DNA of 64,000 nucleotides from Aquimarina latercula DSM 2041 (GCF_000430645.1 NZ_AUMK01000003.1:124001-188000), one strand, 5' to 3'; positions 17,876 through 27,778 are shown, counted from the first letter of the stretch. Notes: generated by a model from the letters alone, not told the origin. Numbers and translations: made by a program.

Positions 17876-20098
17876 TTACATAATCACAAAACTTGATCTA
17901 CGGTTTTTTCGATATTCTTCTTCAGAACAGTCTTTACCATCTTTACATTTGTTTACCGGTTTAGCTTCTCCAAAACCAATATAAGATAGAATTCTATTTT
18001 CAGAAATATCTTTACTAATAAGATACTTATAAATAGACTCGGCTCTTTTTTGAGATAGTGTAAGATTGTAATCTGTATCTCCACGACTATCTGAGTGAGT
18101 TTCTATTTTTATAACCATTTCTGGGTATTCGTTGTTCATTAACGATACGACCTTATCTAATTCTACAATAGCTCTTTCTGTGATATCCCATTTGTCAAAC
18201 TCAAAATATATTTCATTTAACTTAATAAGGTCATTAATAGTTTTATCTAAAGAAATTGAAGAATCTAAATTAGATTCAGGATCTGTACTGATATCAACAA
18301 TATCCTCATTGTTAATTCCGGTATTGCCCGTGTTTTCAGATTTATCTGAAGTGCTTAACTCTACTATATTTTTATCTAACTCTTTAGAGCGAGTTGCGAA
18401 ATCCGTATTAAAATTAGGACAATTTAAACCACTCATATCAACAGCTAGTTTAAGCTGATAATAATCAGGGAGATTACATTTGTTTATATGATTGTATCCT
18501 TTACTGAATTTTTTAGTTTCATTAAGGGAACCATTAAACTCAGCAATCACTGGTTGATCTACAATAGTAATTTCGCCAGTTTCATTTAGTAAATCACAAC
18601 TGGTATTTACTTTAATAGAATAACGAATTTCAAAAGGTTCGTTATCAATTTTTACCATTTTATTAGGTACAGAGAAGCTTACAGTTCTTGTTGATTCATC
18701 ATAAGATACTTTTATTTTCTTAGAAGGAAGTACAACTGATTCTTTGAAAAATAAAACGTTTTCTGGCAAAATATCTTTTATAACTGTGTTTTTAGCATCG
18801 TCATTACCATCATTATTTATAGTTAAACTATAAACAATATCTTGATCCGGTGCTACAATATCATTTGGAAAAACAAAACTATTATCTGTGTAACGAGATC
18901 TTTTTATGATCTGAATAGCCGGTTCATATATCTCTACACTAAATGCTACAGCCATCACAGAATAACCATCATTATCTGTTAATAATCTAAAACTAGACTT
19001 CGTTTGGTTGTTACCAATAATACTATTTCTTGGATTTTTTATATCAAATAAATCAGCATCATACCCAAGTGTGTTTTGACTTGCCGGAACCCTAGAAGTA
19101 ATATTTTTCCCGTTTTCAGTAATGTTCGCATTAAAGAAATTGTTCATTGGGTTGGTGTTATCTGTAATACCTTTGTACTTATTAGTCTCATTAGACATTA
19201 CCTGAAAACGATCACCTCGTATTCCTTTATCTCCTTCATAAGAAATAACACCAATTTTTCCGTGAACAGCGCCTTCAGGAATTGTTTGGAAATTATCAAA
19301 AGAGAATTCTACCGGTTTTGCTTTGGAATCGATATTAACAAAACCATCATATATATAAAAACGTTTTCTAGGCTTGGAGTTATCTTCATAAATAACAACC
19401 ATTGTCCATCCGCCTGCTAGACCATTTCCAAGAGTAGCATCATCATTAACTTCTGAAGTGGTGACCGGAATATTTGCAACCGTATAGGTACCCGTAGGGT
19501 TTTCCAAATTCATTACTTCTTTAGTAATGTCTTTGTAGCAAGAATATTGCTTGAACAAAGATTTAGAATCATTATAGTAGTCATGTATTATTTGAGCATC
19601 CTTAATAGTTGAATAAGAATTATTACCAGGATATTTGATTTTGATAGAAGAAATGTCGTGTTCTCTATTCTCATCCGCATAAGAGGCCGTCCAATAAAGT
19701 CCAACATGTTTAATAGCAGCACATCCCGAAGTGATATCAAGATCAGCGCTACTAGAATTAAAAGTAGAAGGGTCATTATCAATATCTATGAATCCCATTC
19801 TAAATTGATTATTTAATCCTCCATTGTTATAACTCTTATTAGGATCGAATTGATCTGTACCATCATCATTGCTTACTTTACCAAGAATAGTATTAGAGAC
19901 AAATTTAAAGTCACCTTTGATGGTAAACTCCGTTCTTTTTTCAAGAGGAACTTCTACCTGAGCTTGTAAATTAAATGAAAAACATAGTAGAATCAGCATT
20001 ATGCTAACATATGTTTTTCTATAATTTATTATTTGATTACTTATTTTTTCCACTTTTCCTTTTTTATTCCCTATTATATATAACTTAAATCTTGTCAC
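17876..20098 (-). CDS. Secreted OmpA-family protein with DUF11-like repeat
   Basis: This 740-residue envelope protein has a hydrophobic signal (VSIMLILLCFSFNLQAQ, about 32-48). A long beta-rich region of about 330 residues follows, then a DUF11-like segment (VAPDQDIVYSLTINNDGNDDAKNTV, about 415-500), a Ser/Asp-rich linker and an OmpA domain (about 630-740; FEFDKWDI, HSDSRGD, LSQKRAESIYKYL). It probably sits in the outer membrane, bound to peptidoglycan. The frame opens with GTG at 20098, but a GTG at 20053 would give a more ordinary signal peptide length, so the start is uncertain. It converges on pdxH across a 41-base gap. Confidence 0.83.
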   Translation of the reverse strand: MTRFKLYIIGNKKGKVEKISNQIINYRKTYVSIMLILLCFSFNLQAQVEVPLEKRTEFTIKGDFKFVSNTILGKVSNDDGTDQFDPNKSYNNGGLNNQFRMGFIDIDNDPSTFNSSSADLDITSGCAAIKHVGLYWTASYADENREHDISSIKIKYPGNNSYSTIKDAQIIHDYYNDSKSLFKQYSCYKDITKEVMNLENPTGTYTVANIPVTTSEVNDDATLGNGLAGGWTMVVIYEDNSKPRKRFYIYDGFVNIDSKAKPVEFSFDNFQTIPEGAVHGKIGVISYEGDKGIRGDRFQVMSNETNKYKGITDNTNPMNNFFNANITENGKNITSRVPASQNTLGYDADLFDIKNPRNSIIGNNQTKSSFRLLTDNDGYSVMAVAFSVEIYEPAIQIIKRSRYTDNSFVFPNDIVAPDQDIVYSLTINNDGNDDAKNTVIKDILPENVLFFKESVVLPSKKIKVSYDESTRTVSFSVPNKMVKIDNEPFEIRYSIKVNTSCDLLNETGEITIVDQPVIAEFNGSLNETKKFSKGYNHINKCNLPDYYQLKLAVDMSGLNCPNFNTDFATRSKELDKNIVELSTSDKSENTGNTGINNEDIVDISTDPESNLDSSISLDKTINDLIKLNEIYFEFDKWDITERAIVELDKVVSLMNNEYPEMVIKIETHSDSRGDTDYNLTLSQKRAESIYKYLISKDISENRILSYIGFGEAKPVNKCKDGKDCSEEEYRKNRRSSFVIM

Positions 20099-20446
20099 TA
20101 AATTGCGTTTAATTAATCAGGGTAAACGTCTTCATTTTAAGGGGAAACCGTAGGTAAATTTAAATTTTAACATTTGATTATGTAAGTAAAATCTGTTCTT
20201 TTCGATATAAAATACGCTTTTATCGATTAAGTGTAGGGTATTACCCGTCTCATTTTCACATATTTATGTTTTAGTTTGTAAATAATTCCCGTTTCCTTAT
20301 GGTTTTAGATTCATATTCATGAAAATTATACTTATGGATAGTTTTTTTTTAGAATATTCTTTTTTATCATTTTATTTATAGAATTGTAAATGCTTATTCT
20401 TAAACTTGCGTATATAATTTTATTTTACTTAAACTTTTTCTGAAGT
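20099..20446. other. Divergent intergenic region, 348 bases
   Basis: This AT-rich spacer separates the OmpA-like gene (minus) from the polyphosphate operon (plus). It must hold both promoters, but I see no full TTG/TAnnTTTG pair. A short GGGTATTACCC palindrome lies near 20235. No open frame or RNA gene was recognised. Confidence 0.6.
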
Positions 20447-20932
20447 ATGAAAACTTTATATATTATTAGGCATGCTAAATCCTCTTGGGAGTTTGATTTA
20501 GATGATCATAAACGACCCTTAAATAACCGAGGCTTGAAGGATGCTGATTTGATCGGAAAAGAGTTAAAAAACCTTATAAACTCTATTGATAAGGTTATAA
20601 GTAGTGATGCGGAGAGAGCCAAAAGTACCGCTAGGATTATATTAAATAATCTAGAGGTTCATGATGCTATATTTAGTTTAGAGCCAAAGCTTTATGATTT
20701 TAATGGACATCAGGTGATAGAAGTTATTAAAAATTGTGATGATAAGGTACATGCTCTTATGATTTTTGGTCATAACCACGCATTTACTTCTATAGCAAAT
20801 CTTTACGGTAGTGAAATGATAGATAATCTACCAACAGCAGGTGTTATAGGTATTCAGTTTGATATTGATAGTTGGAAAGATATAGGTGTAGGAAAAAACA
20901 TACTGACTCTTTTTCCTAAAGATTTGCGATAA
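20447..20932 (+). CDS. SixA-like histidine phosphatase
   Basis: The 161-residue protein of the histidine phosphatase (phosphoglycerate mutase-like) superfamily has the phospho-His motif RHAKSSW at residues 8-14, SSDAERAKSTARII and the second-His segment FGHNHAFT. This is the short SixA type, which in E. coli dephosphorylates phosphohistidine on a signalling protein. Its stop directly abuts the ppk1 start (TAAATG). This suggests a role next to polyphosphate metabolism, perhaps on phosphohistidine or another phosphoester; the substrate is not known. Confidence 0.88.
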   Translation: MKTLYIIRHAKSSWEFDLDDHKRPLNNRGLKDADLIGKELKNLINSIDKVISSDAERAKSTARIILNNLEVHDAIFSLEPKLYDFNGHQVIEVIKNCDDKVHALMIFGHNHAFTSIANLYGSEMIDNLPTAGVIGIQFDIDSWKDIGVGKNILTLFPKDLR

Positions 20933-23038
20933 ATGGTAGAAAATCAGGTAAATAAATATATAAATCGAGAATTAAGTTGGTTACAATTTAATGCTAGAGT
21001 GTTACAAGAGGCGTCTGATGATAGTGTTCCGTTATTAGAAAGGCTAAGATTTATAGGTATATTTTCTAATAATTTAGATGAATTTTTTAAAGTACGTTAT
21101 GCGGCAATAAAAAGAATTGATCTTGCAGGTAGGGATGGTAAAAATGTCCTTAAAGGTAAAACTGCAAGCGAGTTATTAGAACAAATTACCAAAATAGTTA
21201 TTAAGCAACAAGCGGAAAGTTTAAAAACGATTAATACTATTGGAGAAAGACTAAAAGAACATAATATTTTTATTATTAATGAAAATCAAGTAACTCCAGA
21301 ACAAGATAGTTTTATTCGTAGGTATTTTGTAGATAAGGTAAGCCCCGCCTTGGTAACCTATATTTTGAATGATCTAGATAAGTTTCCACACCTTAAAGAC
21401 AGTGTCGCTTATCTGGCGGTAAAATTAGTGTTAAAAGAAAAAGTACCTAAAGAGGGTACGATATCTAAGATTTTACACCAGAAAACAAAGGAAAAAATCT
21501 ATGCACTAATTGAAATTCCTAAGAATACCGATCGTTTTGTTGTATTACCAGAAAAAGATGGTAAAAAATACATAATAATTTTAGATGATCTAATAAGGTA
21601 TTGTATGCAGATCAACTTTAGTATTTTTGATTATGTAAGTGCTTCTGCACATATGATCAAGATTACTAGAGATGCACAGCTTGATTTTGACAATGATTTT
21701 AGTAAAAGTTTTATAGAAAAAATTTCTAGTAGTGTAAAATCGAGAAGAGATGGAGAACCAGTGCGATTTGTATACGATAAGACTATAGATAAGGATACAC
21801 TTAATTTCTTAATGGAAAAAATGGGTGTTGATAATGCCGATAGTATTATTCCTGGTGGTAGATACCATAATCGAAGAGATTATATGAATTTTCCAGATTT
21901 AGGTAAAAAGGAATTAGTATATCAGTCATTGATTCCGTTAACAATTCCTGGATTAAGTTTACAAGGAAGTCTTCTGGATAAAATAGCTAAAAAGGATTAC
22001 CTGCAATATACTCCGTATCATACATTTTCTTATACAGTTAAATTCTTAAGAGAATCAGCAATTGATCCAAAAGTAAAGACAATTAAGATTACGATATATC
22101 GATTGGCTAGTATTTCTCATATTGCTAGTTCTTTGATAAATGCAGCAAAGAATGGAAAAAAGGTTACTGTGCAGATAGAGCTTCAAGCTAGATTTGATGA
22201 ACAAGCAAATATTAGTTATGCGGAACAAATGCAGAGAGAAGGAGTAAACTTAATTTTTGGTGTTCCAGGTTTAAAAGTTCATTGTAAAGCTTGTGTTATT
22301 GAGCGAGAAGAAAAAGGTAAATTAAAAAGATATGGATTTATTAGTACAGGAAATTTTAATGAATCTACGGCCAAAATATATACTGATTATACCTTGTTTA
22401 CTACCAATGAAGCTATTTTGAAGGAGACAAATAAGGTGTTTAAATTTTTTGAAATTAATTATAAAGTAAGTAGATATAAGCATTTATTTGTATCACCTCA
22501 TTATACCAGAAGCTCATTGACTAAATTAATTGATTCTGAAATAGAGAATAGTAAAAAAGGAAAACCTGCTGGAATTAAACTAAAATTAAATAGTTTAAGC
22601 GATTATAGTATGATCGATAAACTTTATGAAGCAAGTAGAGCAGGTGTAAAGATTGATTTAATAATTCGAGGTATATGTTGCTTGATTCCAGGAATTCCAG
22701 GGATGAGTGAAAATATTAGAGCGATCAGTGTGGTAGATAAGTTTTTAGAACACCCAAGGCTTTTAATATTCGAAAACGGAGGAGACCCTAAGGTTTTTAT
22801 ATCCTCTGCCGATTGGATGAGAAGAAACTTAGATAGACGTGTGGAAATTACCTGCCCTATTTATGATGATGATATTAAAGATGAATTGATAGATACATTC
22901 GAAATATGTTGGAGTGATAATGTCAAAGGCCGAAAACTTTCAGAAAATCAGGATAATGGGTATATTCGAAACGACAATGCGAAGGTAAGATCTCAAATTG
23001 CTACGTATGATTATTATTTAAGAAAACTAGGAAATTAA
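20933..23038 (+). CDS. ppk1: Polyphosphate kinase 1
   Basis: PPK1 polymerises the ATP gamma-phosphate into polyphosphate. The 701-residue protein shows the N-terminal domain opening (YINRELSWLQFNARVLQEA), a middle domain with RFVYDK, and the two phospholipase-D-like domains. The autophosphorylated His is in KVHCKACVIE (about residue 445), with STGNFNESTAKIYTD following. NLDRRVEITCPI is near the end. The length is standard. It abuts the SixA-like gene upstream and lies 5 bases before ppx, so the operon couples synthesis and breakdown. Confidence 0.97.
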   Translation: MVENQVNKYINRELSWLQFNARVLQEASDDSVPLLERLRFIGIFSNNLDEFFKVRYAAIKRIDLAGRDGKNVLKGKTASELLEQITKIVIKQQAESLKTINTIGERLKEHNIFIINENQVTPEQDSFIRRYFVDKVSPALVTYILNDLDKFPHLKDSVAYLAVKLVLKEKVPKEGTISKILHQKTKEKIYALIEIPKNTDRFVVLPEKDGKKYIIILDDLIRYCMQINFSIFDYVSASAHMIKITRDAQLDFDNDFSKSFIEKISSSVKSRRDGEPVRFVYDKTIDKDTLNFLMEKMGVDNADSIIPGGRYHNRRDYMNFPDLGKKELVYQSLIPLTIPGLSLQGSLLDKIAKKDYLQYTPYHTFSYTVKFLRESAIDPKVKTIKITIYRLASISHIASSLINAAKNGKKVTVQIELQARFDEQANISYAEQMQREGVNLIFGVPGLKVHCKACVIEREEKGKLKRYGFISTGNFNESTAKIYTDYTLFTTNEAILKETNKVFKFFEINYKVSRYKHLFVSPHYTRSSLTKLIDSEIENSKKGKPAGIKLKLNSLSDYSMIDKLYEASRAGVKIDLIIRGICCLIPGIPGMSENIRAISVVDKFLEHPRLLIFENGGDPKVFISSADWMRRNLDRRVEITCPIYDDDIKDELIDTFEICWSDNVKGRKLSENQDNGYIRNDNAKVRSQIATYDYYLRKLGN

Positions 23039-23043
23039 ATATT

Positions 23044-23952
23044 TTGTTGACTATAGAAAAATATGGGGCTATTGATATAGGTTCTAATGCAGTTAGATTA
23101 CTAATTAGTAGTGTACATGAAGAAGAAGGGAAAACTACCCGGTTTAAGAAAACCAGTCTGGTTCGAGTTCCTATAAGATTGGGAGCCGATGTATTTTTGA
23201 CGAATAAAATTTCTGATGAAAATATTAAAAGGATGATTGACACAATGCAAGCATATCAACTTTTAATGAATACTCATAAGGTAGTTAGATACAAAGCTTG
23301 TGCTACATCTGCCATGCGGGAAGCTGAAAATGGCAAGGAAGTAGTAGATCTGATTAAAAAACAAACAGGAATTCAGATTGATATTATCGATGGAACTAAC
23401 GAAGCTGCTATTATTGCAATGACGGATCTTCATGATTTAATTAATACTGATGCAACTTATTTATATGTAGATGTAGGAGGTGGTAGTACTGAGTTTACGC
23501 TCTATCATAATGGAAATACAATAGCTTCTAGATCTTTTAAATTAGGTACAGTAAGATTGCTTAATAATGTTGTTTCTGAAAATACTTGGAAAGAAGTAGA
23601 AAAATGGATAACGGATACTACTAATGGATATTCCAGGTTATCATTAATTGGTTCTGGTGGAAATATTAATAATATCTTTAAGAATAGTGGAAAGAGTAAT
23701 GGGAAACCATTATCGTTTTTATATTTAAGTTCTTATTATGATCTTTTAAACTCTTTAACCTATGAAGAACGAATATGGGAGTTAAACTTAAATCAAGATA
23801 GAGCAGATGTTATACTACCAGCTACTAAGGTATATTTATCAGCTATGAAATGGAGTGGGGCTAAGGATATTTTTGTCCCTAAAATTGGTTTGTCAGATGG
23901 GATTATAAAATCTTTGTACAGTGAAAAACTAGAAAATCGATTAAAGACATAA
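23044..23952 (+). CDS. ppx: Ppx/GppA-type exopolyphosphatase
   Basis: The 302-residue ASKHA-fold phosphatase starts with a TTG (23044; a second TTG follows immediately). The motifs are GAIDIGSNAVRLLIS (phosphate 1), CATSAMREAENG, GTNEAAI, the DVGGGSTEF phosphate-2 loop and IGSGGNI. It is the short form without the C-terminal HD-like domain of E. coli Ppx. This group degrades polyphosphate or, in GppA-like members, pppGpp. Its place behind ppk1 favours polyphosphate. Confidence 0.93.
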   Translation: MLTIEKYGAIDIGSNAVRLLISSVHEEEGKTTRFKKTSLVRVPIRLGADVFLTNKISDENIKRMIDTMQAYQLLMNTHKVVRYKACATSAMREAENGKEVVDLIKKQTGIQIDIIDGTNEAAIIAMTDLHDLINTDATYLYVDVGGGSTEFTLYHNGNTIASRSFKLGTVRLLNNVVSENTWKEVEKWITDTTNGYSRLSLIGSGGNINNIFKNSGKSNGKPLSFLYLSSYYDLLNSLTYEERIWELNLNQDRADVILPATKVYLSAMKWSGAKDIFVPKIGLSDGIIKSLYSEKLENRLKT

Positions 23953-24083
23953 AAAATCAACTTATTGACTTTTTGTCGATTTATCATTGGAATATTTGGC
24001 TTAAACTATCTACATAGTCTTTAAAATTACTTTTTTTGTGTTAAATTGCTTTAGGAACCAAATTGATTATAAATACTTATGTT

Positions 24084-24638
24084 ATGAATAAAATTTTACT
24101 TTTACTTTTTGCCTTATTTATAGGTACTGTTACTATCAACGCTCAGGAATCAAGATACGGAATTAGAATAGGAGCAAATTTAAGTTCTATTAGTTCTGAT
24201 GATATCACCGGAGATTTAGATGAGAGTAGAATAGGTGTTGTAGTTGGTTTTTTAGCGGACTATAGATTAACAGATAAATTAAGATTACAACCAGAATTTC
24301 AATATTCTGGACAAGGAAATAAAGATAGAGACTTACGAGTTAATTATCTTCAATTACCTGTAATGTTAAAATACAATATTACTGATCTTTTTAATGTTCA
24401 ATTAGGACCACAAGCCGGACTTAAGATATGGGAATGGGAAGATAATCAATCTAGTGATACTGATTTTGGTACGTTTGATTTTGCCGGAGTAATTGGAGTT
24501 GGAGCGAATATCACAGATAACTTTTTTGTAGATCTTCGTTATGCTTTTGGATTATCTAATGTTTTTGATGATGGAGCGGGTATAAACATAGATGGAACAA
24601 ACCGAAATATTCAATTATCTGTTGGTTATAGATTGTAA
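24084..24638 (+). CDS. Outer-membrane beta-barrel protein (porin-family)
   Basis: The 184-residue protein has a clear signal peptide (MNKILLLLFALFIGTVTINAQ) followed by amphipathic strands ending in VGYRL. The internal pattern (GIRIGANLSS, then LQPEFQYSGQG, then LQLPVMLKYNI, then GPQAGL) is typical of the small outer-membrane beta-barrel (PorT/OmpW-like) group in Bacteroidota. I start at ATG 24084; a TTG seven codons upstream only adds residues ahead of the signal. The function is not evident. Confidence 0.88.
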   Translation: MNKILLLLFALFIGTVTINAQESRYGIRIGANLSSISSDDITGDLDESRIGVVVGFLADYRLTDKLRLQPEFQYSGQGNKDRDLRVNYLQLPVMLKYNITDLFNVQLGPQAGLKIWEWEDNQSSDTDFGTFDFAGVIGVGANITDNFFVDLRYAFGLSNVFDDGAGINIDGTNRNIQLSVGYRL

Positions 24639-24648
24639 TTACTTTACT

Positions 24649-25299
24649 TTAAAATCCTTTCTGGTAGTCAAAAAAACCTTTTTTCAAAATAATTTTTTGC
24701 TGATTAGATTCAATTAGTAGATCTTTTTTAAGTTTATTAATTATTTTATTTATAGTAACTCTTGTTACCCTAATGTAATTAGAAATTTCTTCTTGATTGA
24801 GGGGTATATCAATGATGATATTTTGATTGTTATCCGATATTGATTCAAACTTTTCCATGAATTCTAGAAGAACATTGATTAAACGTTGTTCAGCACTATT
24901 ATTTGTTAAAGTTCGTATTCTTCTTTCTAATTGGAAATATTGATTCCCTAGTGCAATCAGTATATCTTTATATTTGAAATGATTTTCTTTTATATGATTC
25001 CTCACCTGCTGAATGTCAAATTCATATAATATAGTTTCTTCGTTAAGCGATTCACAAAAGTAATTTGTGTACGAATTATCTATAATCGGGTTCGACCCAA
25101 AAACTTGCCCTTTGCTTAGTACGAATAGTATTATTTCATCTCCTTTTTCTGTTAGACTACTAACTTTTACAACTCCATTTTTAATGATGTAGAATTTGTT
25201 ACATATATATTCTTGATTAGTTATAATTTCTTTTTGATCATAGCAGTTCCGCTTATATTGATCGGCTTTTATAAGGCCATCTAATAAATTAATATACAT
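24649..25299 (-). CDS. Crp/Fnr-family transcriptional regulator
   Basis: The 216-residue protein has an N-terminal cyclic-nucleotide-binding-like beta roll (about 25-115; IIKNGVVKVSSLTEKGDEIILF, GQVFGSNPI). A dimer helix comes next, then a Crp-type winged helix (about 150-205; LNQEEISNYIRVTRVTINKIINKLKKD). I see no Fnr-type Cys cluster. It is transcribed divergently from the NTF2-like gene and the carrier-protein cluster beyond it. A 243-base spacer holds an inverted repeat (25335-25362) that could be its operator. The signal it senses is unknown. Confidence 0.9.
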   Translation of the reverse strand: MYINLLDGLIKADQYKRNCYDQKEIITNQEYICNKFYIIKNGVVKVSSLTEKGDEIILFVLSKGQVFGSNPIIDNSYTNYFCESLNEETILYEFDIQQVRNHIKENHFKYKDILIALGNQYFQLERRIRTLTNNSAEQRLINVLLEFMEKFESISDNNQNIIIDIPLNQEEISNYIRVTRVTINKIINKLKKDLLIESNQQKIILKKGFFDYQKGF

Positions 25300-25334
25300 T
25301 CTCTTTTTTGATTTTTTACGGTAAATCTTTATGA

Positions 25335-25362
25335 AATGTTAAAATAATATCGATTTAACGTT
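25335..25362. promoter_or_regulatory. Candidate operator palindrome upstream of the Crp/Fnr gene
   Basis: AATGTTAAA (25335-25343) and TTTAACGTT (25354-25362) form nearly matching inverted arms with a 10-base spacer. They lie 36-63 bases upstream of the minus-strand Crp/Fnr start. The two-half-site geometry suits a dimeric regulator, but no protein has been shown to bind it. Confidence 0.35.
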
Positions 25363-25542
25363 TAAAATCACATTTGATTATCATTATTACATATTTTTTT
25401 TATGGTATTCATGTCATTTATTATCGCTCATAACTATAATAAAGTAAAGTTTGTGTTAGAATATTTATAACTAAAAAATTGAAGCTGCTATAATTTCGAA
25501 TCTTATAAATATTAATTTTTAACTCTTAAACTCAAACCAGTT

Positions 25543-26088
25543 ATGAAAACAGTTAGTCTAAAACCAACTTGGACGTTTTTTATCGGAATTTTTGTCTTAA
25601 TCTTATCATCATCATTTTTGGCAGCTACAAAACCAACTCAAGCTGAAATTAAATACAAAGATTCTGTAGTTAGTTATTTCGGAATTGAAAATGTTACGGA
25701 AAAAGACCTTTTAAAAGAAGCAAAACTTATTGATAAAGCGGATCGTCGTTTCGAATCTAAATGGAGGAATAAAGATCCAAAAGGAATTTCAGAAGAATAC
25801 ACGAGCAAAGGTGCGGTTTTTATGAAACCAGGAGTCAAACCTAGAATAGGAAGAATCCAAATTGAAAAAGAATTTTCTCTAAGTGTAAAATCGGTAGATA
25901 GAGTTGAATTTTTTCAGGATGAATTACAGTTTTTTGGAAAAATGGATGTGGCCTTTCAAAGATGTCATATGCTCGGTTATTTAGATTCAAAAAAAGAGCA
26001 CGTTTTCGAAGGGTCATATGTGATTCTATGGAAAAAAGAAAATGGCCATTGGCTTATAGAGTATGATATGTTTAATTCAGATCAATAG
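25543..26088 (+). CDS. Exported NTF2-like (SnoaL/DUF4440-type) protein
   Basis: The 181-residue protein has an N-terminal hydrophobic segment (TFFIGIFVLILSSSFLAA), then an NTF2-like fold of about 120 residues: DKADRRFESKWRNKDPKGISEEYTS-like helix, VFMKPGV, GRIQIEKEF, and closing strands YVILWKKENGHWLIEYDMFNSD. DUF4440/SnoaL proteins bind small ligands or act as isomerases; many have no known activity. It precedes the decarboxylase/ACP/ligase cluster by 128 bases in the same direction, so a link is possible but not proven. Confidence 0.82.
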   Translation: MKTVSLKPTWTFFIGIFVLILSSSFLAATKPTQAEIKYKDSVVSYFGIENVTEKDLLKEAKLIDKADRRFESKWRNKDPKGISEEYTSKGAVFMKPGVKPRIGRIQIEKEFSLSVKSVDRVEFFQDELQFFGKMDVAFQRCHMLGYLDSKKEHVFEGSYVILWKKENGHWLIEYDMFNSDQ

Positions 26089-26216
26089 AATTCCAAACCT
26101 TCCTTAAAACACTCTTAAAACTCAATACTTAATAAGAATATAGTGCTCAATGGAGTAATATATCTTACTGTAGTTAAACATGTGTATCACGTTTACTACT
26201 GATAATTACTAAAAAA

Positions 26217-27494
26217 ATGAAAAACAATAATAAAGAAATAATATCTGCTGTAGACAAATATGGAACACCAGCATATTTTTATGACGGAGAACAATTGATT
26301 ACCAATTATCAAAATTTAGTTAATGCATTACCTTCTTGTGTGGATGTATTTTATGCTCTTAAAGTAAATCCAAATGTTTCTTTGGTAAAATTGCTACGAG
26401 AACAAGGAGCCTGTACAGAGGTATGTTCTATCACAGAAATGGAAATCGCTCTTAAAGCCGGAACATCTGTTCATGATATCATTTATTTAGGTCCTTGTAA
26501 AAAAGATGAAGAGCTTAAAAAAGCCATCGCATTAGACATATTTGCTATAGTAATAGAATCTGAAGTAGAATTGGAAAGAGTCTCTTCTTTTGCTGGAGAA
26601 TTGGGAGTTACAGCTAATGTTGCGATTCGCATTAATCCAGACTTTTCTGCAGAAGGATCTCCTTGGAAAATGGGAGGTAGGCCTACTCATTTTGGGATTG
26701 AAGAACAACAAGCGATTCGTAATTTTAAAACTTATTTGCATACACCGAATGTAAATATTAGAGGTATTCATGTATATAATGGTACAAATATTTTAGAAGC
26801 TAAATCAGTATATGAAAACACTAAGTATATTTTAGAATTATACGAAAAGATTGTTGAAAAATACAATTGCGAATTCACTATGGTTGATGTAGGGGGAGGA
26901 ATGGGAATTCCATATTTTAATAATCAAGAAGAACTAGACCTTAAGGAATTTCGAAACTTAATGGTTCCATTATTCAATAGCTTTCACAAAAGGTTCCCTA
27001 ACACTAGAATCATTATGGAATCTGGAAGATTTATAATTGGTACCGCAGGCTCTATGGCTGTTAAAGTAAATAATATGAAATTTAATCATGGAAAAACTTT
27101 TGTTGTAACGGATGGAGGTACTAATTGCCATTCTGCAGCAGCGGGCTCAGGAAGAGTGGTAAAAAGAAATTTTCCAATGAAAAATATATCTAATCCTGAT
27201 GATAGTTTTGTAGATAAGTATCAGGTTTCAGGACCGTTATGCAGTCCAGATGATATTATTGGACGCAATATTATGCTTACTAAAGTAAATGTATCTGATA
27301 TTTTGTTAGTTGAGTTGTCAGGAGCTTATGGTCCAACATCTTCTCCTGGACTTTTTCATAGTCATGGGTTCCCTTCTGAGGTATTATTATATCGAGGAGA
27401 AACCTACCTTATTAGAGGTAGTGATACAACAGAAGATATTGTAAATAAGCAAATACTAGTAAATTTTAAACAAGAAGAACCAATCTTAAGTTAA
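26217..27494 (+). CDS. PLP-dependent decarboxylase, Orn/DAP/Arg (alanine-racemase fold) family, carrier-protein-associated type
   Basis: The 425-residue fold-type III decarboxylase has Lys49 (FYALKVN) as the PLP Schiff-base residue, HVYNG (His185) stacking on PLP, the GGGMGIPY phosphate loop (226-233) and ESGR (268-271). Cys342 lies in GPLCSPDD and Tyr371 in GAYGP. It resembles LysA, but in this group members next to an ACP and an AMP ligase (BtrK of butirosin; TIGR03099 of exosortase-A loci) are proposed or shown to decarboxylate an aminoacyl group on the carrier. The ACP gene starts 11 bases downstream, which favours that role over diaminopimelate decarboxylation. The substrate is unknown. 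Confidence 0.88.
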   Translation: MKNNNKEIISAVDKYGTPAYFYDGEQLITNYQNLVNALPSCVDVFYALKVNPNVSLVKLLREQGACTEVCSITEMEIALKAGTSVHDIIYLGPCKKDEELKKAIALDIFAIVIESEVELERVSSFAGELGVTANVAIRINPDFSAEGSPWKMGGRPTHFGIEEQQAIRNFKTYLHTPNVNIRGIHVYNGTNILEAKSVYENTKYILELYEKIVEKYNCEFTMVDVGGGMGIPYFNNQEELDLKEFRNLMVPLFNSFHKRFPNTRIIMESGRFIIGTAGSMAVKVNNMKFNHGKTFVVTDGGTNCHSAAAGSGRVVKRNFPMKNISNPDDSFVDKYQVSGPLCSPDDIIGRNIMLTKVNVSDILLVELSGAYGPTSSPGLFHSHGFPSEVLLYRGETYLIRGSDTTEDIVNKQILVNFKQEEPILS

Positions 27495-27505
27495 TTGATA
27501 TAATA

Positions 27506-27778
27506 ATGGATACTGATAAAATTTTAGATATAATAAAAGACGGTTTACTAGATAGTATTCCGAATACTACCAAAGAAGAGATCTTAATAGAATCTCATCT
27601 TAAAAATGATTTAGGAATTGATTCGCTTTCATCTATGTTTTTTCTAACATATTTAGAAGATAATATTAATGGTTTCGAAGTAAACCCTGATAATATAGAA
27701 GCCAAACACTTCAATACGTTACAAACAATTTTCGAGTATGTACTTACCGAAATGAACATAGATGTTTCGGTTTTATAA
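27506..27778 (+). CDS. Free-standing acyl carrier protein
   Basis: This 90-residue four-helix carrier has the phosphopantetheine site Ser40 in DLGIDSLSS. The next residues (SSMFFLTYLEDN) form helix II. Its sequence differs from a housekeeping fatty-acid AcpP, which has DSLD-TVE and is more acidic. It is wedged between a decarboxylase (11 bases upstream) and an AMP-forming ligase (130 bases downstream). This fits a dedicated carrier for an amino or other acid that is loaded, decarboxylated and released. Confidence 0.92.
   Translation: MDTDKILDIIKDGLLDSIPNTTKEEILIESHLKNDLGIDSLSSMFFLTYLEDNINGFEVNPDNIEAKHFNTLQTIFEYVLTEMNIDVSVL

Noticed and set aside
19076..19420. 114-codon plus-strand open frame
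   Set aside because: It is wholly antisense to the OmpA-family gene, with no protein-like features of its own.
26217..27494. Housekeeping lysA (diaminopimelate decarboxylase)
   Set aside because: The motifs overlap with LysA, but the 11-base link to an ACP and the ligase behind it favour a carrier-linked enzyme; not fully excluded.
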